From assembly GCA_037176725.1 (NCBI GenBank), contig JAZBRS010000013.1, positions 13,395,001 through 13,459,000 of the forward strand: a stretch of 64,000 nt of DNA. Reading direction: 5' to 3'. A program made the position numbers and the translations under genes. This document shows positions 33,124 through 45,073 of this stretch, piece by piece. Within the stretch, counting starts at the first letter, position 1. Each line of letters opens with the position of its first letter. The notes under the pieces are model-generated. The model saw nothing but the letters and a program-made list of their open reading frames with translations, searched no databases and was not told the origin of the DNA. This DNA is from Posidonia oceanica. Taxonomy: Eukaryota; Streptophyta; Magnoliopsida; Alismatales; Posidoniaceae.

Positions 33124-35829
33124 TGTAGTAACCCTGAAAATCGGCACGTCCATGCATGATGCCAAAGCTCGCATGCACCGACCGATAGTAGGCCACTATA
33201 AGCGGGTGGATCCGAGGAAGGAAACTTGACTCGAAAATACCAAAAAACAGAGACGAACACAAAAGGAAAATAAAAGAAAAGACAAGGAGTCGCCACCTAA
33301 TTTATTAAAACGGAAAAACTAGGAAAACCGTATAAGGAACGTGCAGAGAAAACTAATGCATTTCGAAAGCATGCAAAATCCAATGCGAATGTGTGACACA
33401 AAGTCAATGCGGTCCAGAGAAAGGGTAAGGACTCCTGTTACGTGTGGGGAAGGTGTTAGGCACCCTCGACACGCTCGAGGAATCGGTCTTTCTTAACTGA
33501 TCCGCTATTGTGTGGCAAATGTTGGCAAATAAATGCCGATTTATATTCGCCCTAAGGCGGTATGCAATATGCAATTATAAACCATGCGAAGCTTAGCAAA
33601 CCTTGTTTAAGAGCGATTAATTAAAGATAAAATGTTGTAAAGAGGTGATAAACAAGAAGGGAAATGAAATTAAAACCAGAAGTATTAAATAAAACAGGCG
33701 AAAAGCGATAACATAGGTGGCAAAGCTCACTGCCTGGATCAATGCATGAGTCGCCTATCTGACAGGCGCCTGTGCATGTCGCCGGTAGGGAAGGCGGCAG
33801 AGGCTCAAACTCAGCTCCCCACATAGCAGCAAACATTACCACAAAAGGGGCATAAAAGTGATGCGAAATGGAAGATTAAAACATGGAAACCATAGATAGC
33901 ATGCCTAGCATTAAGAACAGTGTTAAAACAAATCAAGGAAACGAAGCGATAAGGCAGGAAACTGGCGGCTCGCACACCACTTGGACTGCAGGGTGGGTCA
34001 CCGCTGAGAGCAGCAGCCAACCCAGTCGCCACTGTTGGTGGCGCCTGGGTTGGTCGCCGCTGCATCAGGCGACACAGCCATGCATAGTGTTCCCAAGCAG
34101 TGGCTTTCATTGCCAAGATCAAGCCAGATAATCAATGCAGAACTTGAAATCAGACGCACAGAATTAAAGTCGACACATTCAAGAACAAAAGCAAACATTC
34201 AAACTGCAAAATGGACAAGTGAGTCGCGAGATACAGTGACTCTAAGTTGGCTGGAGGGCTGACTTGAGTTGCAGCTGAGTCGCCGGTGATGCCGGCGACA
34301 GACCTGCAACCCCAGTAGCTCAAACAGCCAATTTCAGGGCCAAATCAAGGACTCACGACAATGCAAAATGGAAATCTAATTATACAAGCATGTAGAACTA
34401 ACATCTAGGATCACAGATATATAACAAACACATGAAATGAAACTTTGAGTTGGCCGAAGTAGTGGCTCAAAGTTTGGTCGGCAAGCAGTTGGAGTTGAAG
34501 GTCCGTCGCTGCTCTCGTTGGCGATAGACCTGGCAGTCCGTTCACCGGACTTCAACACCACAATTCGCCGCCTGGGCGAAGCCTAAAATGTCGAGGAAGG
34601 TTGGGGAAGCACAACGACATTCCCACGAACCCAACCACACCTTCGGTGTGGAAAATGGTGGCTCGAGAAGCTCCACCCACCTCCGCCGTTTTGCGCCATT
34701 GGAGCTCGCTAAACTCCAGTCATAGGGGCAGCCGAAGGTTCGAAGAACCAGCTGGGAAGCATCGTGGCGTGGAGGAGGACACGAGGGAGTATCCGCAGGC
34801 CAAAGAGAGAGGCTTGTGCCTCTTTCCCTCCTCCACCGGCGTCTCGCCGGCATTGCCACGCATCGTCGGCCGTTGGGCCGGCTGAGAGCGCCATCATGCA
34901 AATAGCTAATCTAGAAAGGAAAGGAAGAGGTGTGAGAAGCTTCCTGGACTCTCAAACATGCAAGGTGTTGAGGAATTCTACCTCTGTGGCTCACTAGTGT
35001 GACAGATGGCGTTGGAGAAGGTCACCGGAGTTGAAGAAGATGATGTCGGTGAGGCTTGGAAAGGCTCTGGATCGCTCAAAATCGCACGAGGGAAGGTGGG
35101 AAAGCTCTGAGGTCGCTCAATTGCTTTGGAGTGGTGTCTGCAGTGGAAGGAAGTGAAGTGTAAGTGAGAAAGGAGGTGGGTTCAGTCGGCGAGTTTGGGT
35201 TTTGTTGGATGGGTTGGCTTCTGCACATGAGGACGTAGGGGCAGTGAGTGGTGTGAGAGCGGGAAGAAGGCCGGCTTTGGCAGGTTGAGTAAGTGGGGAA
35301 GGGACGGAAGTAAGTGCGGGCGCAGGCGAGGACGACGAAGTCGTCGTGACAGGCGGTTGGCGAAGGCGGTGAGGGGAGGTATGTGAGTGTGGGGGAAAGG
35401 ACTAATGGCAGGTCGAGTAAGTGGTTCTCATCGGCTTGCGGGTGGAGGTAGTGGGCGAGTAAGTGGGGAGGCGACGGGTGGCAGGAGACGACGACCGGCA
35501 GCGGCCGCACGGGAAAGGTTTGGGCGGTGGTCTGAGTTACAGTTGAGTCACTGGTAGCCGTGGCGCCAAACTCGATCACCACTAAGCGTGGCGATAAAGT
35601 CTAGTCACCTCTGCATGTGACGACTGAGTGTGCAACTCAGTGGACTGGGCTTCTATTGGGCTTGTGTTGGATTTGTGTTGTTTTAAGGTTTGGATTGAGT
35701 TGTGAAAATGGAAATGGTTGGTTTTGAATTGGTTTTGGGTAGGGTTTAGAATAGGATTTGCCAAGCCATCTTCTGAGAAAGCTTCCAGAGATTCTCCAAC
35801 TAAAAGTCTGTCAAAATGGGGTGTCAACA
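33124..35829 (-). repeat. 3' LTR of Ogre-like element D (2706 bp)
   Basis: On minus it runs TGTTGACACCCC ... GGGTTACTACA. It is close to solo LTR C, with the same CCTGAAAATCG end and the conserved U5 block (reverse complement at 33425-33470). ORFs in 34540-34900 and 35076-35582 lie in GC-rich U3 and have no domains. No 28-bp palindromes were seen here or in C. Confidence 0.85.
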
Positions 35830-36359
35830 GATGCCCCTCCCTGAGCAAGGTCAAGCGTAGCGAGACTATGGCTCAGGGGTGGACACCCCACTCGACACTG
35901 GCTAGAGCACAAATGCTATTGGCGTGAGTCACTTATTCGGCAGATGCACCAAAAGTCATGACTCGTTGCCAGAATGCAAAATGCAAATACAGATGCGAGT
36001 GCTGTTGCAATGCATGCTAATGCAAAGTGATGCTAATGCATGCTGATGCAAAGTGATGCTAATGCATGCTAATGCAAAGTGATGCTAATGCAAGGAGGCA
36101 AGTTGGCGGCTAGTCCAAACTTGCACAAAAGTGGCGTCAGACAAGACTAACAGGCTTGTCGTCTGGGCAGTGAGGGCTGCCGGTCTGGGGGGAGCCGCGC
36201 AAAGAGGGGCAGGATTCCGTGAACGTGCGAGGGAAGAGGCGGCATCTCCTCCTGCCAAGTCGGAAGGCAACCAAGGAAGCAAGGGAAAGGAGAGCATCGC
36301 CTCTCCTGCCCAGAAAGCGAAAGCAAGTGGGACTCCATCCACCTGGAATGAAGTCATGC
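35830..36359 (-). other. 3' untranslated region of D: PPT and GCAT-type repeats
   Basis: The reverse complement of CTCAGGGAGGGGCATC (35830-35845) is the polypurine tract. 36000-36095 has tandem copies of a roughly 16-bp ATGCTAATGCAAAGTG unit. The region matches O1 21820-22035 in inverse order. No gene supported. Confidence 0.7.
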
Positions 36360-37450
36360 AAAGGCTTGTCCTCACACGAGGAAGCAAGCGGACCTGACCT
36401 CGCACGAGGAAACAGGCGGGGGACTCTGTTCAGACGAAGCCGAGCAAAGGCTTGTCCTCGCACGAGGAAGCTAGCGAGCCTGATCCTCGCACGAGGAAAT
36501 AGGCAGGGGACACCGTGCGAACGGAGCCGAGCAAAGGCTTGTCCTCGCACGAGGAAGCAAGTGGGCCTGATCCATGCACGAGGAAACAGGCAGGGGACTT
36601 CGTCTGCACGGAGAAAAGTCACCAAAGGGGGCTTGTCCTTGCGTGAGTAAGCAAGCGGGCCTGACCTCGCACGAGGAAACAGGCAGGGGACTTCGTCCGC
36701 ACGGAGCGAAATCGCCAAAAGGGGGCTTGTCCTCGCACAAGGAAGCAAGCGGGGCTGATCCTCACATGAGGAAACAGGCAGGGGACTTCATCCGCATGGA
36801 GTGAAGTCGCCAAAGGGGCTTGTCCTCACACGAGGAAGCAAGCGGGGCTAATCCTTGCACAAGGAAACAGGTAGAGGACTCCGTTCGCATGGAGCAGAGT
36901 CGCCAAAGGGGCTTGTCCTCGTGCGAGGAAGTAAGCAAGGCTGATCATCGTACGAGGAAGCAGGCAGAGGACTCCGTTTGCACGGAGCAAAGTCGCCAAA
37001 GGGGCTTGTCCTCGCAAAAGGAAGCAAGCGGGGCTGATCCTCGCACGAGGAAACAGGCAGAGGACTCCATCCGCACGGAGCAGAGTCGCCAAAGGGGCTT
37101 ATCCTCGCGCAAGGAAGCAAACAGGGCTGATCATCGCACGAGGAAACAGGAAGAGGACTCCATTCACACGAAGCTGGGGTGCGCAAAGGCTTGTCCTTAG
37201 CCGAGGAAACAAGCGGGCCTGATCCTCGCACGAGGAAACAGGCAGGAGACTCCGTTCGCACGGAGCTGCACAAAGGCTTGTCCTCGCACGAGGAAGCAAG
37301 CGGGCCTGATCCTCGCACGAGGAATAGGCAGAGGACTCTGTCCACACGGAATTGAGCAAAGGTTTGCCCTCACATGAGGAAGCAAGCGGGCCTAACCTTG
37401 CACAAGGAAACAGGCAGGGGACTCTGTCCCCACGGAGCGGAGTCGCACAA
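36360..37450. repeat. Tandem array of 86-94-bp units, about 12 copies, in D
   Basis: AAAGG-starting units begin at 36360, 36446, 36533, 36624, 36718, 36812, 36905, 36998, 37091, 37185, 37272 and 37358. Each has the hairpin core GCTTGTCCTCGCACGAGGA followed by AGCAAGC, then a second CCTCGCACGAGG copy, then GGACTC...CGGAG. The hairpin core is the reverse-strand relative of the O1 62-bp unit, so both arrays share an ancestor. ORFs on both strands are repeat artefacts. Confidence 0.9.
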
Positions 37451-37557
37451 AGATCAACTGGTAAGTACAGGGACTTACCAGCCAAAAGGAAAGAAAGGAA
37501 AAAGAGGGGCGATACCACAGGGCAGCAAAAAAAATGCCCCTGGTATCAGGGATGATA

Positions 37558-39343
37558 CTAGGGGACAGTCGAAGTGCCCCTGGCATCGGAAAAATGGAGA
37601 AAGTGGACAAAACTGACGTGTTTGCCAAACGAGTAGTTAGGGGTACCAGCTCGGAGGAATATTCGGGCGAGAGTGCTCGGTGGCTTTGCTTGCTTTGACG
37701 GCGCGGGTCTGCAGAGATTCTGGCATTTGGATTGATTGCGGGGGGGACTTTCCTGCAGCTCCCTTGTGCTGAGAGTCCTGGTTGCTGCTCCTAACTCTCT
37801 GAAGTGCTTGATGTGTCTCCTGCAGCATCCTGGCAGCAAACTTGGTTGGGGCCCGAGGTCTGAGCAGTAAGAACATATATGCATAAGGCTAGGCATGTAA
37901 CCCAAACAGATGGTGCGAAACATCTTTGCATTGATTAAACTCTGGTTACATGCTTGTGGCAGGCCAAATAAGATATAGCATGATTCAAAAGCTAAACAAG
38001 CAAGCAACTGCACAAATGCCCTAACTGATTCGGGCCTTCTTTGATCTCCTGGCGTCAGGGAACAGGGGGCACCAGGTGGGATCTCGTTGATGGGACAGAG
38101 TCCCTGCACCTTCGTCACATACTTAGGGGTGCACCCTAAGCCTTTTGCAGCCGCGATGTCCGTCGACTGCACTCCATGCTGCATTAGGTTGGCAAGCTCT
38201 ATTGTAGTAGCAGCTGAACTGAGAGGATAGATCTGGAGAAGCCTAGGCGCTGTGCTATCAACAAAGGCACCCTGTTGGAAGTCGAATTGCCGCATGACCC
38301 GGATAGGGTGGTATTCCACACCCCCACTGAATCCTGGTAGCACAACAAGTTGCATGTCGCGGGTGCCAAAGAAGACAATGAATGGCTCAGCAGCGAATGG
38401 GATGATACGCCAGGTTACTACATCATCTGTTAGCTTCGACAGCTTCTCGTATCCCTCCTGGACGCTCTTGATAGTCTTGGCATGGCCGCTATTGCAGTAT
38501 GTTTCAAAAGCATGCACCTGGGGGCGCAGAGTATCCATTTCTAAGTGTCCGGCCAACCAAATCTGTATGAGTGCTCCGTAGCCATGGAAGTGGCAGCAGC
38601 GGTGTGAGACGCGGTCTAGTCCACGATAAGTCTCTGCTAGGATGACTGGTGCCAGGTCAATCTGCTGGGTCACCACAGCAAGTGCAATCTCAGCAATCTC
38701 GATTACAACTGTCATCCGGCCATGAGTGAAAATCAGCTCACTTAGAAAGCGGGTGACAAATCCCCAGAGCCACAGCTCATCTCCGAGTTCAGCATGCTTC
38801 TCCACAGTCTCATCAAAGTATCCTAAGTGGAGCATGGGCGTGAGCCCGCTGGAGTAGATTAGTCTTTGCTAGCAGCCTTCAGTAGAGAGCCCAGACAGTT
38901 GGCTCAGAACTGCGATGTGTCTGTTGCTCATTATGAAAATAGTTGGTCCCATAAGCTTGGAGAAACCGTAGATCCGGAGTACTTCTTCCAGGGTGGGTGT
39001 CAGCTCTGTTCTGTTGAAGCGGAAGACGTGGTGCATCGATTTCCAGAATCTTGCAGCGGCACACAGAAGATGTTGGCTCACTTCAACATCAGCTGCCCTC
39101 AGAAGTTTAGATGGAATGCCCCATAGGCGCAACTTCTCGTAGTCATCTTCGGTGAGCTTGCCAATCCACTCTCGCAGGGTCTCGGAGCATTGCATCGAGG
39201 TCACTAAAGTGGGGAAACCCATTGCGCAAGAGGGAGAATGCAGGCAGCTGTTGCAGAATCTTCCAGTACCTATCACCAAGGCTATGGATCATTAGATCAA
39301 ATACAGGCATATAATCACTGACTGATAAGGAAGCAGATTTCAA
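37558..39343 (-). pseudogene. DUF7745-like extra ORF of element D (sense to pol)
   Basis: Three overlapping minus-strand pieces (39343-39143, 39279-38869, 38835-37558; the last is 425 codons). The order is that of the plant DUF7745 family common in legume Tat/Ogre elements: LREWIGKLTEDDYEKLRLWG, an AAARFWKSMHHVFRFN region with TPTLEEVLRIYG, then AETYRGLDR, GYGALIQIWLAGH, and a WRIIPFA ... IRVMRQFDFQQG end. A frameshift near 39270 and a stop at 38869-38871 break it. The last 140 residues of the long ORF (below about 37980) run into 3' untranslated sequence and are unlikely to be real protein. The function of this accessory protein is unknown. Confidence 0.65.
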
Positions 39344-40019
39344 AGCTAGTAAGGAAGTTCAATATGTTCAACAGCTAGCATTCAAAACATAGAGACTAAG
39401 CACATGCAAGCAAGGGGGATTCCGCCTGCACAGGAAAGGGCTAGTAGGAGCTCTGGACCAGCGTAGCTCGAAGGTGGTCAACATGTGCTTAGTAAAGGTA
39501 CTGTCTCAGTGCTGGGCCAAGTCTTGTAGAGCGGAATGATAGAAGAGAAGGAATGATTGGTGCTGTGGATATATGCATGATTTATGACGGATGTGAATTG
39601 CCCTCAGCATATGGAGTGCTTAGCGCCTGCTGCAGAGGAAGAGAGTGGTCCCCGACTCACTGGACTTTACTTAGACTCCTAACTTGTTGGTGGCACTCCG
39701 GAAAGGGGGTTTGGGCATTTCGCCTGTTCTCACTGAGTGGTGGCTCCCTCACTGGCTAGAACATCTAAGTAGTGTCATGTGAGGTAGAGTAGACTCTGTC
39801 TAGAGCAGGCAAGCACTTCTGATTTCATCATCGGGCTAGGATTGCAATGCATGATTTTTTTTTTGATTTTTGAACGAGACATGCTTAAAAAGGGAGAAAT
39901 GCATGGAGATGTATAAAGATGAAAATGCAAGAGACAGGATAGGGAGAGATGCATGAAGATGTACAAGGGTGAAAATGCATGGGATTGGACAGAGAAGAAA
40001 GGATCTGCAAAGTGAGGGT
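39344..40019 (-). other. Spacer of D between integrase and the extra ORF
   Basis: No gene. A direct repeat of about 55 bp (ATGCATG.AGATGTA.AA ... GAAAATGCA) occurs at 39899-39940 and 39950-39983. An A-run (T-run on plus, 39851-39860) lies nearby. Confidence 0.5.
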
Positions 40020-41230
40020 CATCCCAAGCACGAGTTGACCAGCTTTGACTGTCCGACCTAGTCCATGTCCTCAAGAACTGCTGTGCCACCAGAGAAGATC
40101 TGCTTGACCACAAAGGGGCCGCGCTAGTTGGGCCGGAATTTTCCTCGGCCGTTAGGTAGATGGATGGCTCGCAGAACAAGATCCCCTGGTTGGAAGCTTC
40201 TGGGCTGAACTTTCTTCAGATATGCTCTAGCCATCTGCTTCTGGTAACTGCGAGCATTGTGCATAGCTTGCAATCTGTGCTCATCAATCAGGTTTAGCTG
40301 GACGTAGCTGTCTTCGACCCATTCTGCCTCCTCCAGCTCAACTTCTCATAGGATCCGTAGTGAGGGGATCTCTACTTCGACGGGCAGCACCGCCTCCATG
40401 CCGTACGCCAGTGAGTACGGGGTGGCTCCTGTCGAGGTCCGGACTGATGTCCTGTACGCCCAGAGTGCCTACGGAAGCTTGTCATGCCAGTCCTTGTGGG
40501 TTTCTGCTATCTTCTTCATGATCTTCACAATCTTCTTGTTGGCAAACTTCACTACTCCGTTCATCTGCGGCCGATAGGGCGAGGACTTGTAATGCTTGAT
40601 CTTGAGGTTCTGTAGGTACTCCTCGATCCTCTTGGCGATGAAGTTCGTGTCGTTATCAGAGATTATGGTATGAGGGACCCCATACCGGGCGACGATGTTG
40701 TTTCTGATAAATTTCTCTGTTGCCGCGGCTGTGACAGCCTTGTGGGAGGTCGCTTCCACCCACTTAGTAAAGTAGTCGATCGCCACCAGGATGAAGCGAT
40801 GACCATTCAAAGCAGCAGGGTGTATAGCGCCAATGACATCAATCCCCCAGGTGGAGAAGGGCCATGGCGACGACATGTTGTGCAGTTGCTGTGGGGGAGC
40901 ACGAATAAAGTTACCATGGATTTGGCAGTTATGGCATCTACGCACAAACTAGCAGCAGTCTACCTCCATGGTTGACCAGAAGTAGCCTTGGAGCATAATC
41001 TTCTTGGTCAGGAGGACGCTGTTCATATGCGGGCCGTAGGTCTCTGCATGTACTTGAAGCATCAACGTGTCAGCCTCCGACTTGTTTAGGCAGCGTAGGA
41101 GCATCTGATTGTATGATCTTCTGTATAACTGCCCTACTCCTAACACATATTTTGACGCCAGACACGCCAAAGTCCTTCTATCTGCTGATGAGGTGCCAGG
41201 CGGGAGGCTGCCAGATTCCAGGAAGGCCTT
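40020..41230 (-). pseudogene. Integrase of element D, catalytic Glu replaced
   Basis: Minus strand. Zinc-binding region at 41170-40949 (HMNSVLLTKKIMLQGYFWST). Then CHNCQIHG and the catalytic core at 40945-40469: GIDVIGAI supplies the first Asp, SDNDTNF the second. Where Tat integrases have the Glu (NGAVEAANK pattern), this copy reads NGVVKFANK, Lys for Glu (AAG codon near 40545). The C-terminal part continues to about 40020 with RSFQPGDLVLR and GKFRPN(stop)RGPFVVKQ, the stop replacing the usual Trp. Non-functional. Confidence 0.85.
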
Positions 41231-41248
41231 GATGTCATGGTACCATGG

Positions 41249-41869
41249 CTATTCTTCTGCTGGATCGGCCTCCTCTATACTCAAGCATTGCGTAGGCTGC
41301 TCCATGCGGGTAACTGATACATCCACTGCACGATCTTCAGGTATGCTGAGCCAGGACGCCAGGGTTGCTAATGCATTTGCATATGTGTTCCTTGCTTGGT
41401 TCATGTACGTGAAGTGGATGCTCTCAAATTCTTCTATCAGCTTCAGCAGGTGCTCGTGATATGGCACAAGCTTTGGATCTTTTGTTTTCCAGTCGGCATT
41501 CACTTGAGAGATCACTAGCATGGCATTGCCGTGCACATGCAGCTTCTGCGCCTCATGCTCGAGTGCGACCTTCAATCCCAGGATGCATGCCTCATATTCT
41601 GCTTCATTGTTGGTGCATTTGAAGGTCAGCTTCCTTGCAAAGGGAATCATTTGCCCCTGCGGCTTTGTCAGCACTGCGCATATGCCTCGGCCCTTCTTGT
41701 TGACAGCGCCATCAAAGTACAGCTGCCACTGCTCTTGGTCTTCAGGGTCTTTCTCATCAGAGTCCTCCATTGCGGAAAGGATGTGCTCGTCAGGGAATTG
41801 CGTCTGGAGAGGCTGATACTCAGGCAATGGAAAGTCAGCAAGATGATCTGCCATGGCTTGCCCCTTCAT
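41249..41869 (-). pseudogene. Archaeal-type RNase H domain of element D
   Basis: A 206-residue open stretch. WQLYFDGAVNKKGRGICAVL gives the first acidic residue, NNEAEYEACILGLKVALE the Glu and central motif, and ARNTYANALATLAS the end. Tat-lineage elements carry this second RNase H after the usual one. The reading frame is intact here, but it is part of a broken polyprotein. Confidence 0.85.
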
Positions 41870-43197
41870 AGATCTCTGCGTGAGGAAGGTGATGTCGTAC
41901 TAAGACAACAACACCTGCCACTTGACACATCTGCCCACCATGGCCGACTTCTGAAAGAGGAACTTAATGGGGTCATGCCGACATAGAAGCCGAACTGGGT
42001 ACGCCATCATGTAGTGCCTCAGTTTCTGTGCGGCTTAGACAAGAGATAGGCAGGTCTTCTCTATAGTGCTATACCTGACTTCGCAATCATTGAATTTCTT
42101 GCTCAGGTAATAGATGGTGCGCTTCTTTCTCACCGATTCATCATGTTGGCCCAAGAAGGCACTCATGGAATGCTGCGTGGTAGAAAGGTAGAGAAGCAGA
42201 GGTCTCCCTAGCGTGGGAGGAACGAGGACAGGTGGCTTGATCAGTAGCTGCTTAATCTTGTCAAATGCAGCCTGGCACTCCTCGCTCCAGTTGATCTGTG
42301 CATTCTTTCTCAGGAGCTTGAATATCGGTTCGCAGATGGGTGTAAGTTATGCAATGAACCGACTGATATACTATAATCGCCCTAACAGGCCTCGGACCTC
42401 CTTTTCAGTTCTGGGGGGCGGCATTTCCACGATGGCTTTTGCCTTGCTCGGGTCCACCTCAATATATCCCAGGAGCTTTCCAGATGATACCCCGATTAGA
42501 CATTTGTTGAGGTTGAGACGCAGCTTGTATTTCCTCAAGCGGTCAAAGAGCTTCCTTAGACAAGCGAGGTGATCCTCGGGCTCTTTGGACTTGGCAATCA
42601 TAGCATCCACGTAGACCTCAACTTCTTGGTGCATGAGGTCGTGGAACAGTGCTGTCATTGCCCTCTGATAAGTTGCGCCAACATTCTTGAGCCCAAACGG
42701 CATAACTTGGTAGCAGAAGACTCCCTAGGGGGTGATAAAGGATGTTTTCTCCATGTCTTCTTTTGCCATTTTGATTTGGTTATAGTCGGAGAAGCCGTCC
42801 ATAAAGGAGAGCATTTTATGCTCTGTAGTGTTGTCGACTAAGACGTCAATGTGCGGCAATGGGAAATCGTCCTTGGGACTCGCTTGTTGAAGTCCCTATA
42901 GTCGATGCACATGTGGACTCGGCCGTCTTTCTTGGGCACTGGCACAACATTTGCAAGCCATTCAGGGTATAGGATGACCTTGAGAAAACTAACATTGTGC
43001 TGCTTCATGATCTCTTCTTTGATCTTGAGTAGCCACTGTGGTCGCCATCTTCTTAGCTTCTGCTTTACTGGCTTGGCGTCTGGATTCAAGGGCAAGTTGT
43101 GCACTACTATTTCGACGTCGAGGCCGACCATGTCTTCATTGCTCCAGGCGAAGACATCTGCATATTCTTTCAAGAATGCTATGAACTCTGCTCTAGC
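41870..43197 (-). pseudogene. RT and RNase H of element D, catalytic YVDD changed to YVDA
   Basis: Minus strand. The RT N-terminus at 43173-42838 (KPVKQKLRRWRPQWLLKIKE, VPVPKKDGRVHMCIDYRDFN) is followed by a frameshift near 42841. Then comes MPFGLKNVGATYQRAMTALF with VEVYVDAMIAKSK at 42703-42600, where the second catalytic Asp is Ala (GCT). RNase H follows to about 41870 (PPVLVPPTLGRPLLLYLS, KRTIYYLSKKF) with stops near 42040 and 41900. The palm change alone would abolish polymerase activity. Confidence 0.85.
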
Positions 43198-44914
43198 CTA
43201 AGGTGATAGTTGGGCGCTGATACGGACTTCTCTGGCTTCTTCGGCTGTGCCGATGTTGACAATCTTCGTCTCCTCTTCGACATGGAGGTTGGGGCCTTCT
43301 GGATCGTCTTCATAGGGCTGGAACTTAGGCGATGGTTCGTCATTCTCATCTTCGCCTATTTCATCCTTGTCTCCATATGCAATGAGTTCCGAGAGGATCT
43401 CCTTCTCAAAGGTGGGGTCTGTTATATTGAAGGAGTGTATATGTTCCACTTCTTGGCCCTGGTGACGCTTCAGGATGGTCACGCTCACCCGAGTGTTTCT
43501 ATATCCTCGGTGCGTGACCTCTGCTCTGGCAATCTCCTCTGCCTGTTCTGCTACTGCTGCCACAGCTGGTGCTGCTGACTCTGCTGCTGTCTGTGCTGCG
43601 GTGTGTGCTGCTGCCTGTGCTGATGCTTGTGCTACTGCTGCTTGTGCTGCTTGTGTTGTTGTTGCTGCTTGTGCTGCTTGTGCATGTGTTGCTGTTGATG
43701 CTGTTGCCGCTTGTGCTGTTGCTGCATGGGCTACTGCTGCTTCCTCCTCCGCATTTTCTAATGTGCTTGCGGGAAGTATAATAGGCTGGTGGCTAATCTG
43801 TGTACTGCCACGTGCTGCACTGCCCGAGTGGGGCATGTGTTGCACAAACCATCTAGACCAGCCCTCCGGTTGTAGAGTGATTAGCTCATCTGGTCTAGTG
43901 GGTGCCGTTGCTGCCGAATCTTCTAAGACCATGATAGTGGCATGGTTTTTCTGCGGGGAGGGATCCGTAGCCACAGCTTTCCCTTTCCTCATCGCCTGAT
44001 ACTCTGCGAGGTCCTCCGCGAGCGACACGAGTTGTTCTTGGAACAGTAGCTCCAAGTCTCCCATCATCGAGTCAACCTGAGCCTTTGCAGCTGCTCCTCC
44101 CTCCTCATCTGAGGGTGAGTCGACGTAGTAGGTGCCGGTGGCCTCTGGTTCTGGCTCGACTACTAGATGTACCACTGCCTGGGGCGGTTGCTCAGTTGTT
44201 GGTTGCACTGTCGGCTGGCCTTCTGGCATGGCTGACTGCGGTGCTGTGGCAATTAGGGATGCGAGCAGGTTGGTCAGTGGTGCCGCTGGTGGGTGTGCTG
44301 CCAAGGTCACTGCTGCAACTGGAGGGGAGGCAGAAGTGCTCCTCAGGAGGGCCGATGTCTAGGTGGCTGTGCCGGTCGACAAGACGCTTGCATCTGCTGG
44401 TGATGGTGGTTGCACGACCGAAGACGCCATGGGGGCCCACCACGAGGCTTGTTGTCCTGAGGCAGGAGGTTGTATGACTGATGGAGCCACCCGCGTCGCT
44501 GGTGATGCGGTTGCTGAAGTGGGCTGAGTCACGACGCTGGCTGAACTGACTAACTGATTTGCCAGAAAGGGTGACAGCTGTGCTGATGCGACTGCGGCCG
44601 TGGGCAGACTGGCTAACAGTGCCTGAGGATGCTTCTGACTCAGGAGCTATTGTTGTGGCTGTCAGTGATACTGGTAAAACTGCAGAAAGAGGAGAGACTG
44701 TCAATCCTGCCACAGGGCCCGCTGATTCTGCCGCTGTATCAGTAGAGGGGAGGGCCAGACAAACTGACCGGGATGCTGCTGGGCTGAGCTGGACCTCACT
44801 GTTGGTACAGGCTCCTTCAACTGTGCCAGACTGCTCCTCATCTAAGTAGTAGTCTTCAATGCAGGCCCACTCCTCCGTCGGTAGTGGAGAGCTCTGGCAC
44901 GGCACTTGCTGCAT
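43198..44914 (-). pseudogene. Protease-RT linker of D with alanine-rich tract
   Basis: Two open minus-strand segments: 44914-44192 (240 residues, Ser/Thr-rich) and 44310-43198 (370 residues). The second has an alanine-rich tract of about 65 residues (AQAATASTATHAQAAQAATT and on), written by GCN codons at 43745-43553. It ends IVNIGTAEEAREVRISAQLS, the usual approach to a Tat RT, in frame with the RT at 43173 apart from one stop (43198-43200). Linkers of variable length here are normal for Ogre-type polyproteins; the alanine expansion is unusual. Confidence 0.6.
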
Positions 44915-45073
44915 TGTGGCTTGACTGCTGCTCGAACCAAGGGTACTGCACTGGTAAAGTTAGTGAGGTCCCTAGGGATGGTTATTCTCTGATTCTTTGG
45001 CTGCGGGCGTCTATCTTCACTAGACTGCGGGTCGTATCCGAGACCTAAGAGTCTCTTCGCTCCTCTGCCATGA

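Noticed and set aside
36131..37518. Overlapping ORFs on both strands in the D array
   Set aside because: Repeat artefacts for the same reason; both strands are equally open.
43210..43999. Plus-strand Cys/Ala- and Leu-rich ORFs
   Set aside because: Shadows of the GCN-repeat linker read on minus, which is in frame with the RT.
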